Assembly (NCBI RefSeq): GCF_008000895.1
Contig: NZ_CP042823.1
Location: 868,001 to 932,000, forward strand
Direction of reading: 5' to 3'
DNA length: 64,000 nt
Origin: Methylobacterium sp. WL1
GTDB taxonomy: Bacteria > Pseudomonadota > Alphaproteobacteria > Rhizobiales > Beijerinckiaceae
Shown: piece after piece, positions 19,754 to 34,754 of the stretch
Layout of the letters: each line of letters opens with the position of its first letter
Numbering within the stretch: position 1 is the stretch's first letter
Program-made: the position numbers and the translations under genes
The notes under the pieces: generated by a model
Told to the model about the DNA's origin: nothing
Seen by the model: the letters and a program-made list of their open reading frames with translations, nothing else
Databases searched by the model: none

Positions 19754-21445
19754 ATGGAACTGATAGCCAAGATCAATATTCCCACGAAGCTCTTTTCTGT
19801 CATTGCGTTGATGAGTATACTCTTCTTCGGATCAGCTTGGTACACATCACAGAACGTCGCCGGAATCGACGTCGCCTACACGATCCTGCTCGACAAGGAA
19901 TCGAAGGCGGTCGTCCGGGTGGCGCGTTTGAACCGCGTCGTCGCGCAGCTGAGCTACGTGGCCTTCCGCAGCGCGGCAGAAGCCGGCACGGCGGACGGGA
20001 CCCGGGTCGGCATGGGCCTCGAGGGTCTCGTGGCCGAAGCCGCGAAGTTGGTCGAAGACGCCCGTCGCGACGCACCCGCCTTCCGGGAGCGGATCGACCG
20101 GATCGCTACGCAATTCGACCTCTACGCCCGGACCGTTGGGGACATGCGCAGCCTCGCCGACAAGGGCCAGGGCAGCGAGGCCCTGGTGCTCGCACACCGG
20201 ACGGCCGAACCGATCCGGGCGGACTTGACCGAGGCCGCCCGCACCCTCGTGGACGACATGGATGTCTCGGTCCAGAAGCGGTCGGACGACCTCACCGTCG
20301 AGACCAACGCGACCCGCTCCCTGCTGCTGACCGTGTCGCTCATCGGTATCGCCACGGGCATCGTCGGGGGCGGCCTGGTCGTGATCTACGGCGTGACGCG
20401 CCCGATCCGCCGGCTGACGGATGTGCTGCGGCGCATGGCGGACGGCGAGATCGGGGCCGAGATCCCGGAGGCGCGGCGCGGCGACGAGATCGGCCTGATC
20501 GGCCGCGCCGTGGAGGGCATCAAGGCGCTCGTCGCCCAGAAGGCCGCCGAGCAGGCCGAGATCCGGCGGATGGCGGACGAGGCCGCCGCCGAGGCGCGCC
20601 GCCAGGCGATGCTGGAACTGGCCGACGGCTTCCAGGGCACGGTCGGCCGGATCATCGGCCAGGTCTCGTCCTCGGCCACCGAGCTGCAGGCCACCGCGCA
20701 GGCCATGACCGCCACCGCAACCCAGACCGCCAGCCAATCCACCACCGTGGCGGCCGCCGCCGAGGAGGCCGCCTCCAACGTCAACACGGTGGCGAGCGCG
20801 GCCGAGGAGCTGGGCTCGTCGGTCCAGGAGATCAGCCGGCAGGTGGACGGATCCGCCAAGCTCGCTCAGGGCGCCGTGTCCGAGGCAGACCAGACCGCGA
20901 CGCTGGTGCAGGAGCTGAGCGCCGCCGCCGCCAAGGTCGGTGACGTGGTCCGGCTGATCACCGACATCGCGGCCCAGACCAACCTGCTCGCCCTCAACGC
21001 CACGATCGAGGCCGCGCGCGCCGGCGAGGCCGGGCGCGGCTTCGCCGTGGTGGCGGCCGAGGTGAAGGAGCTGGCCAACCAGACCGCCCGGGCCACCGAG
21101 GAGGTCGCCGGCCAGATCGGCCAGATCCAGACATCCACCGGCGCGGCCGTCTCGGTGATCGCGGCGATCACCGCCCGGATCAAGGAGATCGAGGCGGTCG
21201 CCACCACCATTGCGGCCGCGGTGGAGGAGCAAGGGGCGGCCACCCAGGAGATCGTGCGCAACGTCGGGCAGGCGGCGCAGGGCACCGGCGAGGTGACCAG
21301 CAACATCGCCGGCGTGGCCGGCGCCGCCGCGGAGACCGGCCGGGCGGCCGGCCAAGTCCTCGACGCGGCCTCCGAGCTGTCGCGCCAGTCCGAGCATCTC
21401 AGCGGCGAGGTCGACCGGTTCCTGGCGACGATCCGGGCCGCCTGA
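19754..21445 (+). CDS. Methyl-accepting chemotaxis protein
   Basis: A 563-aa transmembrane chemoreceptor. TM1 is at about residues 11-28, a periplasmic helical sensor follows to about 185, and TM2 at about 188-212 leads to a HAMP domain ending near 265. The signalling hairpin carries [20 protein letters not shown] and [14 protein letters not shown], the CheA/CheW contact tip. Ala/Glu/Gln-rich adaptation helices flank it. The ligand is unknown. It is a single gene with no che genes nearby. Confidence 0.95.
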   Translation: MELIAKINIPTKLFSVIALMSILFFGSAWYTSQNVAGIDVAYTILLDKESKAVVRVARLNRVVAQLSYVAFRSAAEAGTADGTRVGMGLEGLVAEAAKLVEDARRDAPAFRERIDRIATQFDLYARTVGDMRSLADKGQGSEALVLAHRTAEPIRADLTEAARTLVDDMDVSVQKRSDDLTVETNATRSLLLTVSLIGIATGIVGGGLVVIYGVTRPIRRLTDVLRRMADGEIGAEIPEARRGDEIGLIGRAVEGIKALVAQKAAEQAEIRRMADEAAAEARRQAMLELADGFQGTVGRIIGQVSSSATELQATAQAMTATATQTASQSTTVAAAAEEAASNVNTVASAAEELGSSVQEISRQVDGSAKLAQGAVSEADQTATLVQELSAAAAKVGDVVRLITDIAAQTNLLALNATIEAARAGEAGRGFAVVAAEVKELANQTARATEEVAGQIGQIQTSTGAAVSVIAAITARIKEIEAVATTIAAAVEEQGAATQEIVRNVGQAAQGTGEVTSNIAGVAGAAAETGRAAGQVLDAASELSRQSEHLSGEVDRFLATIRAA

Positions 21446-21594
21446 GCCGGGGGGCGCGCCGCGCGTCCACCCGGGATGGCGGCCGGGATGTCAGCCGGGA
21501 TAGCAGCTCTGCGTCGCGCACCCCTGTCATGGGCGCGACGCCGGGCGTAAAGCCGCAGCACCGTCCGCCCGCTCGGGTCGATCGGGAGGACACC

Positions 21595-22494
21595 GTGGGC
21601 CTGGTCTACGCGCTCGCCGCCTATCTGAGCTGGGGCCTGCTGGTCCCGGTGCATTTCCGCATGCTCGGGGCGTTCAGCCCCTACCACATCCTGGCCGAGC
21701 GGATCGTCTGGTCGAGCCTGTTCGCGGGCGCCCTGGCCCTGGCGCTCGCGGCGCGACGGCGCCTGAACCTGCCGCTGCCCCTGCGCCCGCGCCACGCCCT
21801 GCTGGCGGTCTCAGCCGCGATGATCGGGGTGAACTGGCTGCTCTACCTCTACGCGATCGACCGCGGACACCTGCTCGACGCGAGCCTCGGCTACTACATC
21901 AATCCCCTGGTGAGCGTGGCGTTCGGGCGCGTGGTGTTCGGCGAGCGGCTGCGGCCCCTGCAGGTCGTGGCGGTCACGATCGCGGCGACGGGCGTGGCCG
22001 TCGCCGTAGTGTGGGCGGGGGAGTTACCGGCCCTCTCGCTGTCGCTCGCGGTCAGCTTCGCGCTCTACGGGCTGGTGCGGAAGTTTGTGGGAGTCGATGC
22101 CCTGGTCGGGTTCCTGACCGAGACGCTGCTGCTCCTGCCGCTCGCGATCCTGTGGCTCGTGCTCTCGCCCGAGCCGTTCCTGCCGGCCGAGCCCAGGAAC
22201 CTAACGCTGCTGATGCTGACCGGGCTCACCACGGCGCTGCCGCTGATCTGGTTCGCCGCCGCCGCGGTGCGCCTGCGGCTGACCACGCTGGGCCTGCTGC
22301 AATACGTCGCCCCGACCTGCCTGCTCGGCCTGAGCGTCCTGGTCTATGGCGAGCACGTGGAGCCGCACCGGGCGGCCATGTTCGCCCTGATCTGGCTGGC
22401 GCTGGCCCTCTACAGCATCGATGCCCTCCGCGGCCGGCGGCCGGTGGACCCTGTGGTTGAGGTCCGGTCGGATCCCGACCCGATGCGTGTATAA
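21595..22494 (+). CDS. rarD: RarD-type EamA transporter
   Basis: A 299-aa membrane protein with about ten helices in two EamA repeats. The opening VYALAAYLSWGLLVPVHF, then AERIVWSSLF and YYINPLVSV, are typical of the RarD (chloramphenicol-sensitive protein) branch of drug/metabolite transporters. Substrate unknown. The frame is open 22 codons upstream, but the GTG at 21595 follows gggagga (21584-21590) at ideal spacing, which decides the start. Confidence 0.9.
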   Translation: MGLVYALAAYLSWGLLVPVHFRMLGAFSPYHILAERIVWSSLFAGALALALAARRRLNLPLPLRPRHALLAVSAAMIGVNWLLYLYAIDRGHLLDASLGYYINPLVSVAFGRVVFGERLRPLQVVAVTIAATGVAVAVVWAGELPALSLSLAVSFALYGLVRKFVGVDALVGFLTETLLLLPLAILWLVLSPEPFLPAEPRNLTLLMLTGLTTALPLIWFAAAAVRLRLTTLGLLQYVAPTCLLGLSVLVYGEHVEPHRAAMFALIWLALALYSIDALRGRRPVDPVVEVRSDPDPMRV

Positions 22495-22542
22495 GGAATA
22501 CCCTGCGCCCCGCGGGGCGAGCGACGGGATTTCGGCGAGCCG

Positions 22543-24938
<2,396 letters not shown>

Positions 24939-24942
<4 letters not shown>

Positions 24943-25220
24943 GCGACAACGGGATCGATCCGGACAAGGCGGCGGCGATCCGCCTGCGGGCGCGGCTGGC
25001 GGTGGTGGAGCGGGCGGCGTGGTTCGGCCTCGTCCACGCGATGAAAACGCAGCCCGCCGAGACCGAGGCCTACATCGCCTCCGAGCGGACACGTTGTGCG
25101 GAAGGCTTTGCCGGAACCGCCTGGGCCAAGGACCTCACCGATGCCGAGCGCAAGATGCTCGGCGCGGAGGTCGATGCCGGGCTGGCGCAGCTGATCGCGG
25201 ATGCGCGCGGAGAGGTGTGA
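24939..25220 (+). CDS. Hypothetical protein coupled to the hybrid kinase
   Basis: A 93-aa soluble protein predicted to be mostly helical (RLRARLAVVERAAWFG, later LTDAERKMLGAEVDAGL). No family is recognised. Its ATG overlaps the kinase stop by ATGA and has ggagaaa upstream, so it is translationally coupled and probably works with the kinase, for example as a regulator or small partner. That role is inference from arrangement only. Confidence 0.7.
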
Positions 25221-25250
25221 CCACCGCGCCTGCGTGCATCCGCGCTGGTC

Positions 25251-26276
25251 TCATCCCCCACCGAAACGATCGCGCCAGGCCGGCGGCAGGCCCATGACCG
25301 ACAGCGGCGGTGCGGGCGCCAGCCCAGGCAGGCTATGCGCTGAGAACACGCCGATCGCCACGCTCCGGGCCAGCACCCGCGCGGCGGCGTCGCCCAGGCG
25401 GGCGAGATCGGCCACCGGGTCGGCGAGCGGCACGGTGCCGGTCGCCACCGCGAAGACGAGGTCGCCGTCGAGGGGTGTGTGGACCGGGACCAGGGCACGG
25501 GCGAGGCCGTCCTGCGCGGCCACCGCGAGGCGCCGGCACTGGGCCTTGGTCAGGACGGCATCGGTGGCGACCACCGCGAGCGTCGTGGCCGAGCCGGGCA
25601 GGATGCGAGCCGGGAAGGCGAGGGAATCCGCCGGCACCCGGGCGGGGGAGCCGAGGCCGCCGAACTCGTCGCCCACCTCGAACGGCGCGGCCCAGAAATG
25701 CGGCCCACCGCCGATTGTGGCGCGGCCGAAAGCGTTGACCGCCGCCAGCGCGCCGACCGTGAAACCGGTGCCCGGCACCGTCGCCGAGGCCGAGCCGATC
25801 CCGCCCTTCAGGTTTCCGGTGCGCGCGCCCGTGCCGGCCCCCACGGAGCCCAGGGCGAAGTCGTCCGACGCGGCAGCGGCCGCCAAAAAACCCAGCTCGC
25901 GATAGGGCGGGTAGCGGCCCCAATCCTTGTCGCCGCCGTTGAGCAGGTCGAACAGGACCGCCCCCGGCACGATCGGCACCCGCAGCGGGCCGACCGGAAA
26001 GCCGCGTCCGGCCTCGGCGAGCCACGCGGTCACGCCCGCGCCCGCGTCGAGCCCGAAGACCGAGCCGCCCGAGAAGACCAGGGCGTCGATCCGCTCCACC
26101 GTGCGCTCGGGATCGAGCAGGTCGGTCTCGCGGGTGCCGGGGCCGCCGCCGCGCACGTCCACGGAGGCGATGACGGGCGCGTCGAACAGGATCGCGGTGA
26201 CCCCGCTGGCGACCGTCGGGTCGCCGGCGTGGCCGACCCGCAGGCCCGGAATGTCTGTGATGCGGTTGCGCAGCAT
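25251..26276 (-). CDS. P1 family peptidase (DmpA/NylC-like)
   Basis: A 341-aa N-terminal-nucleophile-type hydrolase of the P1/DmpA family. It begins with ITDIPGLRVGHAGDP, has VDVRGGGPGTRETDLL and the SGGSVFGLDAGAGV segment, and has the self-cleavage region around TTLAVVATDAVLTK. Family members include D-aminopeptidase DmpA, BapA and nylon oligomer hydrolase NylC. Substrate unknown. The gene is divergent from the dehydrogenase, 101 bp apart. Confidence 0.9.
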   Translation of the reverse strand: MLRNRITDIPGLRVGHAGDPTVASGVTAILFDAPVIASVDVRGGGPGTRETDLLDPERTVERIDALVFSGGSVFGLDAGAGVTAWLAEAGRGFPVGPLRVPIVPGAVLFDLLNGGDKDWGRYPPYRELGFLAAAAASDDFALGSVGAGTGARTGNLKGGIGSASATVPGTGFTVGALAAVNAFGRATIGGGPHFWAAPFEVGDEFGGLGSPARVPADSLAFPARILPGSATTLAVVATDAVLTKAQCRRLAVAAQDGLARALVPVHTPLDGDLVFAVATGTVPLADPVADLARLGDAAARVLARSVAIGVFSAHSLPGLAPAPPLSVMGLPPAWRDRFGGG

Positions 26277-26377
26277 GGCGCGAGCTTGCCATGCCCGGCG
26301 ATCGGGACAAATCCCCGCCTGCGCCGTGGGGGCCCGGCCCGGGTCGGCACGGCGGCAACGACAGCGAGGAGCGCGGC

Positions 26378-27247
26378 ATGGACGTCGGATTCATCGGATT
26401 GGGGCGGATGGGCCGCGGCATGGCCGCCAACCTCGCGCGGGCGGGCCACCGGGTCCGGGCCTGGAACCGCTCGCCCGAGGGCGCCCGCGGCATCGAGGGC
26501 GTGACCCCGGTGGCGAGCGCCGCGGAGGCATTCGCCGGGGATGCCGTCGTCACCATGCTGGCCGACGACGCGGCCCTAGAGTCGGTGATCGTCGCCGGCG
26601 GCCTGCTCGACCAGCCGGAGCGCCCCGGCGTGCATATCGGCATGAGCACGATCTCGGTGGCGCTCGCCCGGCAGCTCGCCGCAATCCACGAGCGGGCGGG
26701 CGTTCCTTACGTCTCCGCACCGGTCTTCGGGCGGCCGGACGTGGCCGAGGCCGCCAAGCTCAACATCGTGGCGGCCGGCGCGGCGACCGCGCTCGAGCGC
26801 GCCGCGCCGCTGCTCGACGCCATGGGCGCCAAGACCTGGCCCTTCGGCGACGAACCGTCACGGGCCAACGCGGTCAAGCTCGCGGGCAACTTCATGCTGA
26901 TCTCGGCGATCGAGGCCATGGGCGAGGCCTGCGCGCTGAGCGAAGGCCACGGGGTCGCGGGCGCCGACTTCCTCGACCTGATGACCAATACGCTGTTCGC
27001 TTCGCCGGTCTACAAGGGCTACGGCGCCTCGATCTCCCAGAACCGCTACGAGCCGCCGGGCTTCGGATTGAGGCTCGGCGCCAAGGACGTGCGGCTGGCG
27101 CTCCAGGCGGCGGAGGGCGCGGGCGTGCCGATGCCGTTCGCCAGCGTCCTGCGCGACGGGTTGATCGAGGCGATCAGCTACGGCGACGGCGAGAAGGATC
27201 TGGCCGCCCTGGCGCGGGTCTCGGCCCGGCGCGCCGGACGGGGCTGA
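26378..27247 (+). CDS. 3-hydroxyisobutyrate dehydrogenase-family oxidoreductase
   Basis: A 289-aa NAD(P)-dependent beta-hydroxyacid dehydrogenase. The Rossmann loop GFIGLGRMGRGMAANL opens the protein, and the catalytic lysine lies in NAVKLAGNFM. The family includes 3-hydroxyisobutyrate, tartronate semialdehyde and GLYR-type succinic semialdehyde reductases; the substrate cannot be fixed from these motifs. The ATG at 26378 has gaggag upstream. The longer open frame overlaps the divergent gene's promoter. Confidence 0.9.
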   Translation: MDVGFIGLGRMGRGMAANLARAGHRVRAWNRSPEGARGIEGVTPVASAAEAFAGDAVVTMLADDAALESVIVAGGLLDQPERPGVHIGMSTISVALARQLAAIHERAGVPYVSAPVFGRPDVAEAAKLNIVAAGAATALERAAPLLDAMGAKTWPFGDEPSRANAVKLAGNFMLISAIEAMGEACALSEGHGVAGADFLDLMTNTLFASPVYKGYGASISQNRYEPPGFGLRLGAKDVRLALQAAEGAGVPMPFASVLRDGLIEAISYGDGEKDLAALARVSARRAGRG

Positions 27248-27260
27248 GGCGCCCCCGGCG

Positions 27261-28112
27261 TCAGAGCCCGAAGCGGGCGAAGGCCGCGCGTTCCTCCAAC
27301 GCGGCCACCGCCTCCTCGGCGATGCCGACCGGGGCCCCGCCCCGGCGCAGCAGGCGGGACAGGAACCCGCCCCGGGCCTCGGCCACGAGCCGCAGGTCGA
27401 CCGTGTCGCCGAAGCGCGCCCGCATGGTCGAGCGGATATCGCCCAGCGCGTCGACCAGCCCGAGGCCGACCGCCTGACGCCCGGTCCAGACCGCGCCGGT
27501 GAACAGGTTTTCCGACGTCGACAGGGTTGGGCGCCGGCTCGTGACGAGGCCGGTGAACAGGTCCTGGATGTCGGCCTGGAGACGCTTCAGGCGCGCGACA
27601 TCGGCGGGGTCCTCCGGGCGGAACGGGTCGAGCATCGACTTGGCTTCGCCCTGGGTGTGCACCCGACGCTCGATGCCGATCTTCTCCAGGAGACCCTGGA
27701 AGCCGAAGCCGGCCGAGACCACCCCGATCGATCCGACGATCGAGGTCGGGTCGGCGACGATCTCGTCGGCCGCGCAGGCGATCATGTAGCCGCCCGACGC
27801 CGCCACATCCTCGACGAAGGCCACGACCGGGAGCTTCTTCTCGTCGGCCAGGGCCCGGATGCGGCGGTGGATCAGGTGCGACTGCGCCGGGGCGCCGCCC
27901 GGCGAGTTGATCACGATCGCCACCGCCTTGATCCCCGGCATCGTGAAGGCCCGCTCCAGGCTGCCGGCGACGCCGCCGATCGACAGCCCCGGGCGGATCG
28001 GCGAGACCGCCCCGATCGTGCCGGACAGCCGGACCACGGCGACCCGCGGGCGGCGGTCGCGGAAGCGGCGCGGCAGGAATGCCCGGAGGGCGTCGGGGAG
28101 GGCGAACGGCAT
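27261..28112 (-). CDS. S49 family signal-peptide-peptidase-like protease
   Basis: A 283-aa SppA/SohB-like serine protease. The core VINSPGGAPAQSHLIHRRI is followed by EDVAASGGYMIACAAD with the catalytic Ser, and SIVGSIGVVSAGFGF. It equals a single S49 domain, half of E. coli SppA. There is no clear membrane anchor at the chosen start, ATG 28112; the frame is open upstream but without family resemblance. It may degrade signal peptides or membrane fragments. Confidence 0.87.
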   Translation of the reverse strand: MPFALPDALRAFLPRRFRDRRPRVAVVRLSGTIGAVSPIRPGLSIGGVAGSLERAFTMPGIKAVAIVINSPGGAPAQSHLIHRRIRALADEKKLPVVAFVEDVAASGGYMIACAADEIVADPTSIVGSIGVVSAGFGFQGLLEKIGIERRVHTQGEAKSMLDPFRPEDPADVARLKRLQADIQDLFTGLVTSRRPTLSTSENLFTGAVWTGRQAVGLGLVDALGDIRSTMRARFGDTVDLRLVAEARGGFLSRLLRRGGAPVGIAEEAVAALEERAAFARFGL

Positions 28113-28329
28113 GGAGGCTCTTCGGGAGGGGTGGGACGCGGAGGTGCTTCCGCCCGAGGTGGGCGTTCCGGCGGCCGGCGCAAGGGAACCGGGACGGCAG
28201 ACCCCAACCGTCTGCGCAGTCAGACCGGATCGAACCGTTTGCCGACCTTGGCGGTTCCTGGCCACGGCGCGCTGATCGTGCCGGCCCGGATCGGCTGGAC
28301 GCTCCGGGTCCTCAAACGGGAGAGAGACG

Positions 28330-28630
28330 ATGCGACCCTGGCCTATCCTGGTCCTGCTCGCGGCGCTGATCGGGGCTTCGCCGACGCCCCGGCGCGCGCG
28401 GCGCCCCTGCCGGTCCTGGCGACCGCCGAGGCGGCAGCCCCGCCCCGACGGTGCAGCTCGCCCGGTGGCATTACCGGCGCCACTGGCACCGGCGCCATCA
28501 CTGGCGGCGGCACTGGCACCACCGGCGCCATCACTGGCACCGCCGCCACCATTGGCACCGCCATCACTGGCACCGGCGCCCCGTCGCGTACCGCCGGCAT
28601 TTCGGCCCGCGGCACCCGACGTTCTACTGA
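28330..28630 (+). pseudogene. Frameshifted secreted His/Arg/Trp-rich small protein
   Basis: A ribosome site (gggagaga) and ATG at 28330 open a typical signal peptide (MRPWPILVLLAALIG). One base later than the first frame allows, another frame continues FADAPARAAPLPVLATAEA; then a third frame gives ARWHYRRHWHRR and a long run of His, Arg and Trp, ending HPTFY at a TGA at 28628. Adding one base in the gggg run near 28375 and one in the ccgcccc run near 28442 restores one reading frame of about 100 aa. Secreted proteins with such tails occur in Methylobacterium relatives. The shifts may be sequencing errors; metal binding is only a guess. Confidence 0.6.
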
Positions 28631-28642
28631 CGCGTGCAGCGC

Positions 28643-28670
28643 GCGCCCCGGCCGGATCGGGCCGGGGCGC
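28643..28670 (+). terminator. GC-rich hairpin after the His-rich gene
   Basis: Perfect 11-bp arms (28643-28653 and 28660-28670) around a 6-nt loop, 13 bp after the restored stop codon. It is followed by only a weak T-rich stretch (cttgtgt), so termination strength is uncertain. Confidence 0.55.
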
Positions 28671-28806
28671 GGCCTTGTGTCCGGGCCCGGAAAAGCTTAT
28701 TTAACCACCTGATATCACTGCTGTTCCGCAAGGCCGTCCGGGCGCCCCGCGCGCCATCCGGACGGTCGCCAGCACCGCCCCTCCGGGCCCGATAACGGAT
28801 ACTTCC

Positions 28807-31581
<2,775 letters not shown>

Positions 31582-31642
31582 GGCTTCGGCCCGCACAGCC
31601 CGAGGTTCCGTCCCGCGCAAAAATGCTCTAGGTCGGGCCGCG

Positions 31643-32146
31643 ATGACGCGCACCGCCCTCTATGCCGGCTCGTTCGATCCGGTCACGAACGGCCATCTCG
31701 ACGTGGTCCGCCAAGCCTGCCGGCTGGTGGACCGCCTCGTGATCGCCATCGGCGTCCATCCCGGCAAGGCGCCGCTGTTCTCCGCGGAGGAGCGCGCCGC
31801 CCTGCTCGCCGAGACCTGCGGGCCGGTGGCCCAGGCCGAGGGCGCGACGCTGGAGATCGCGACGTTCGCCGACCTTGCGGTGTCGGCGGCCCGGCGCTGC
31901 GGGGCGTCGATCTTCATACGCGGCCTGCGCGATGGCACGGATCTCGACTACGAGATGCAGCTCGCGGGCATGAACGGCGCCATGGCGCCGGAGGTGCAGA
32001 CCGTGTTCCTGCCCGCCTCGACGCAGGCGCGCCCGATCACCGCGACGCTGGTGCGCCAGATCGCCGGCATGGGTGGGGATGTCTCGCCCTTCGTGCCGGC
32101 GGCCGTCGCCGACCGCCTCCGGCAGCGCTTCGCCACCACAGCCTGA
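31643..32146 (+). CDS. coaD: Phosphopantetheine adenylyltransferase
   Basis: A 167-aa nucleotidyltransferase that converts 4'-phosphopantetheine and ATP to dephospho-CoA. The [12 protein letters not shown] segment holds the (T/H)xGH nucleotide motif, and [15 protein letters not shown] and GGDVSPFVP are family signatures. Length is normal. It lies between gyrA and ppiA; coaD next to gyrA and cyclophilin genes is common in alphaproteobacteria. Confidence 0.95.
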   Translation: MTRTALYAGSFDPVTNGHLDVVRQACRLVDRLVIAIGVHPGKAPLFSAEERAALLAETCGPVAQAEGATLEIATFADLAVSAARRCGASIFIRGLRDGTDLDYEMQLAGMNGAMAPEVQTVFLPASTQARPITATLVRQIAGMGGDVSPFVPAAVADRLRQRFATTA

Positions 32147-32173
32147 TCCTCTGACCTTTCTGGAAGGAACCCG

Positions 32174-32722
32174 ATGAATCGCCGCCACGCCCTCCTCGCG
32201 CTCGCCCTCACGCTCGGCTCCGTCCCGGCCGCCCGGGCCGCCGACGCCAACACGGTCTTTCTCGACACCAAGGACGGGCGCATCACCATCGCGTTGCGGC
32301 CGGACCTCGCCCCGAAGCACGTGAAGCAGATCAAGACGCTGGTCGGCCAGGGCTTCTACGACGGCCTGAAGTTCCACCGGGTGATCGACGGCTTCATGGC
32401 CCAGACCGGCGACCCAAAGGGCAACGGCACCGGCGGCTCCAGCCTGCCGAACATCCCGGGCGAGTTTTCGCAGACGGCCGAGTTCCGCCGCGGCACGGTG
32501 GGCATGGCCCGCTCTTCGGATCCGAACTCGGCCAACTCGCAGTTCTTCATCTGCCTCGGCGACGCGCCGTTCCTGAACAAGCAGTACACCGTCGTGGGCA
32601 ACGTCACGGACGGGCTCGACGTGCTCGACAGGATCAAGAAGGCCGCCCCCGGCGCCCCGGGCGGCGCCGTGCAGGATCCGGACAAGATCGTCCGCATGAC
32701 CTTGGCCGAGAAGGCCAAGTAG
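32174..32722 (+). CDS. ppiA: Periplasmic peptidyl-prolyl cis-trans isomerase (cyclophilin)
   Basis: A 182-aa cyclophilin with a Sec signal peptide (HALLALALTLGSVPAARA, cleavage after ARA near residue 22). The catalytic core FHRVIDGFMAQTGDPKGNG and NSQFFICLGDA is intact. It should assist folding of exported proteins. The ATG at 32174 follows ggaagga. The next gene begins 10 bp after its stop, so they are likely co-transcribed. Confidence 0.92.
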   Translation: MNRRHALLALALTLGSVPAARAADANTVFLDTKDGRITIALRPDLAPKHVKQIKTLVGQGFYDGLKFHRVIDGFMAQTGDPKGNGTGGSSLPNIPGEFSQTAEFRRGTVGMARSSDPNSANSQFFICLGDAPFLNKQYTVVGNVTDGLDVLDRIKKAAPGAPGGAVQDPDKIVRMTLAEKAK

Positions 32723-32732
32723 CCCCTCGCCG

Positions 32733-33230
32733 ATGTGGCACCGGCTGGCCCTCCTCGGCGCGCTCGCCCTCGCCCCGGCCACGGCGCGCGCCTATGATGG
32801 CGTCTCAGCCTATGGCGGCTACGCGTACGCGCCCGGCGGCGGTTATCCGCTGAGCCTGCCACAGACCCTGCGCGGCACCGTCGCGGTACCGCTCGCGCAT
32901 CGGCCGGCCCGGGCGGCCGATACCCTGGCCGAACTCTACCCGGTGCTGGCGGCCTGCTGGCAGCCGCCGGCAGGGCTGGGGCGGCCCGACGGCGGGGCAG
33001 CCGATATCGAGATCACCGCGCGGCTGTCGCTCCGGCGCGACGGCAGCCTGATCGGCCGCCCGCGCATCACCTACGCCGCGGGTTTCCAGACCGGCCGGCG
33101 CCGCAGCCTGGTGCGGGCGACCCTGGACGCGCTCACCGGGTGCATGCCGGCGCGGATCACCCCGGGCCTCGGCCGGGCGATCGCGGGGCGGCCCGTAGCC
33201 CTGCGGTTCGTCTACCGCCCGCCGGCCTGA
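32733..33230 (+). CDS. Secreted protein with TonB/TolA C-terminal-like pattern
   Basis: A 165-aa protein with a signal peptide (LALLGALALAPATARA) and a Tyr/Gly-rich start of the mature part. The rest reads AACWQPP, then SLRRDGSLIGRPRITYA, then a Cys-containing helix and a final strand. This arrangement resembles the periplasmic C-terminal domain of TolA/TonB, which has two conserved Cys at similar places. No membrane anchor remains after cleavage. It sits between the two cyclophilin genes. Function unknown. Confidence 0.65.
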   Translation: MWHRLALLGALALAPATARAYDGVSAYGGYAYAPGGGYPLSLPQTLRGTVAVPLAHRPARAADTLAELYPVLAACWQPPAGLGRPDGGAADIEITARLSLRRDGSLIGRPRITYAAGFQTGRRRSLVRATLDALTGCMPARITPGLGRAIAGRPVALRFVYRPPA

Positions 33231-33296
33231 CCGTTTCGCCGCGCTCGCCGGATCGGGTGGGCGCCGCTACATTCTCACCAACAGGAAGGACCTACC

Positions 33297-33758
<462 letters not shown>

Positions 33759-33765
33759 AACGACC

Positions 33766-33797
33766 GGACGTGTCCGCCCGCCCGGGCGGACACGTCC
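33766..33797. terminator. 15-bp perfect hairpin after ppiB
   Basis: Arms 33766-33780 and 33783-33797 are exact reverse complements with only two bases between, so about 13 bp can pair around a small loop. It begins 8 bp after the ppiB stop. No T-run follows, but the stability suggests a transcript end or mRNA-protecting structure. Confidence 0.65.
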
Positions 33798-33858
33798 GCG
33801 TACCGATGGGACGATTGTCCCTTGGCAGGACGCGCGCGGCCTGTGAGGTTGCCGCGCC

Positions 33859-34746
33859 ATGCAAACCGCCACGCTTCCGCTTCGGGACCTCTGCCTCGCC
33901 GTCGCGGTGGTCGCCGTCTGGGGTACCAACTTCGTGGTGATCCGGATCGGGCTCGACCACCTGCCGCCGCTGCTGTTCGCGGCGCTGCGCTTCACGCTGG
34001 CGGCGTGCCCCGGCGTGTTCCTCATGCCCCGGCCCAACGTCGCCTGGCGCAATCTCGCCGCCTACGGGCTGCTGATCGGGGCCGGGCAGTTCGGGCTCTT
34101 GTTCATCGCCATGCGCGGCCACATCACCCCCGGCCTCGCGTCGCTGGTGATCCAGGTCCAAGTGTTCTTCACGATCGGATTGTCGATCCGGCTCACCGGC
34201 GAGCGGGTCCTTGGCTACCAATGGGCCGCCCTGGCACTGGCGGCGGCCGGCATCGGCGTGATCGCGCTGCATGCCGACGGGGCCACGACGCCCTTTGGCC
34301 TCGGCCTCATCGTCCTCGCGGCGGCGAGCTGGGCCGGCGGCAACGTCGCGGCGAAGCGCAGCGGCGTCCGCGCGATGCTGCCCTACGTGGTCTGGGCCAG
34401 CCTGTTCTCCGCGCCGCCGCTCTTCGCGCTGTCCTTCCTGCTCGAAGGCTGGGATGCGATCCGCGCCGGCCTCCAGAATGCCGATGCGGCGACCTGGGGG
34501 GCGGTGATCTGGCAAACCGTGGGCAATACCCTGTTCGGCTACGCCGTCTGGGGATGGCTGCTCTCCCGCCACCCCGCCGCGCGCATCGTCTCGATCGCGC
34601 TGCTGGTACCGGTCTTCGGGATGGCCGGATCCGCCGTCTGGCTCGGTGAGACGCTGCCGGGCTGGAAGCTCGGCGCGGCCGGTCTCGTCCTCGGGGGCCT
34701 CGCCCTCGGCATCCTCTATCCACGCTGGCAAGCGCGCCGGGCCTGA
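33859..34746 (+). CDS. EamA-family transporter
   Basis: A 295-aa drug/metabolite transporter with ten predicted helices in two EamA repeats. Signatures include VVAVWGTNFVVIRIGL at the start and PVFGMAGSAVWLGETL in the second repeat. Homologues include amino-acid exporters such as YdcZ/YedA types; the substrate is unknown. It is convergent with mobA, 8 bp apart. Confidence 0.9.
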   Translation: MQTATLPLRDLCLAVAVVAVWGTNFVVIRIGLDHLPPLLFAALRFTLAACPGVFLMPRPNVAWRNLAAYGLLIGAGQFGLLFIAMRGHITPGLASLVIQVQVFFTIGLSIRLTGERVLGYQWAALALAAAGIGVIALHADGATTPFGLGLIVLAAASWAGGNVAAKRSGVRAMLPYVVWASLFSAPPLFALSFLLEGWDAIRAGLQNADAATWGAVIWQTVGNTLFGYAVWGWLLSRHPAARIVSIALLVPVFGMAGSAVWLGETLPGWKLGAAGLVLGGLALGILYPRWQARRA

Positions 34747-34754
34747 GGCCGGGC

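Noticed and set aside
27657..28712. 351-codon plus-strand ORF over the S49 peptidase and His-rich gene
   Set aside because: Mostly antisense shadow of the peptidase; only a short internal part belongs to the frameshifted His-rich gene.
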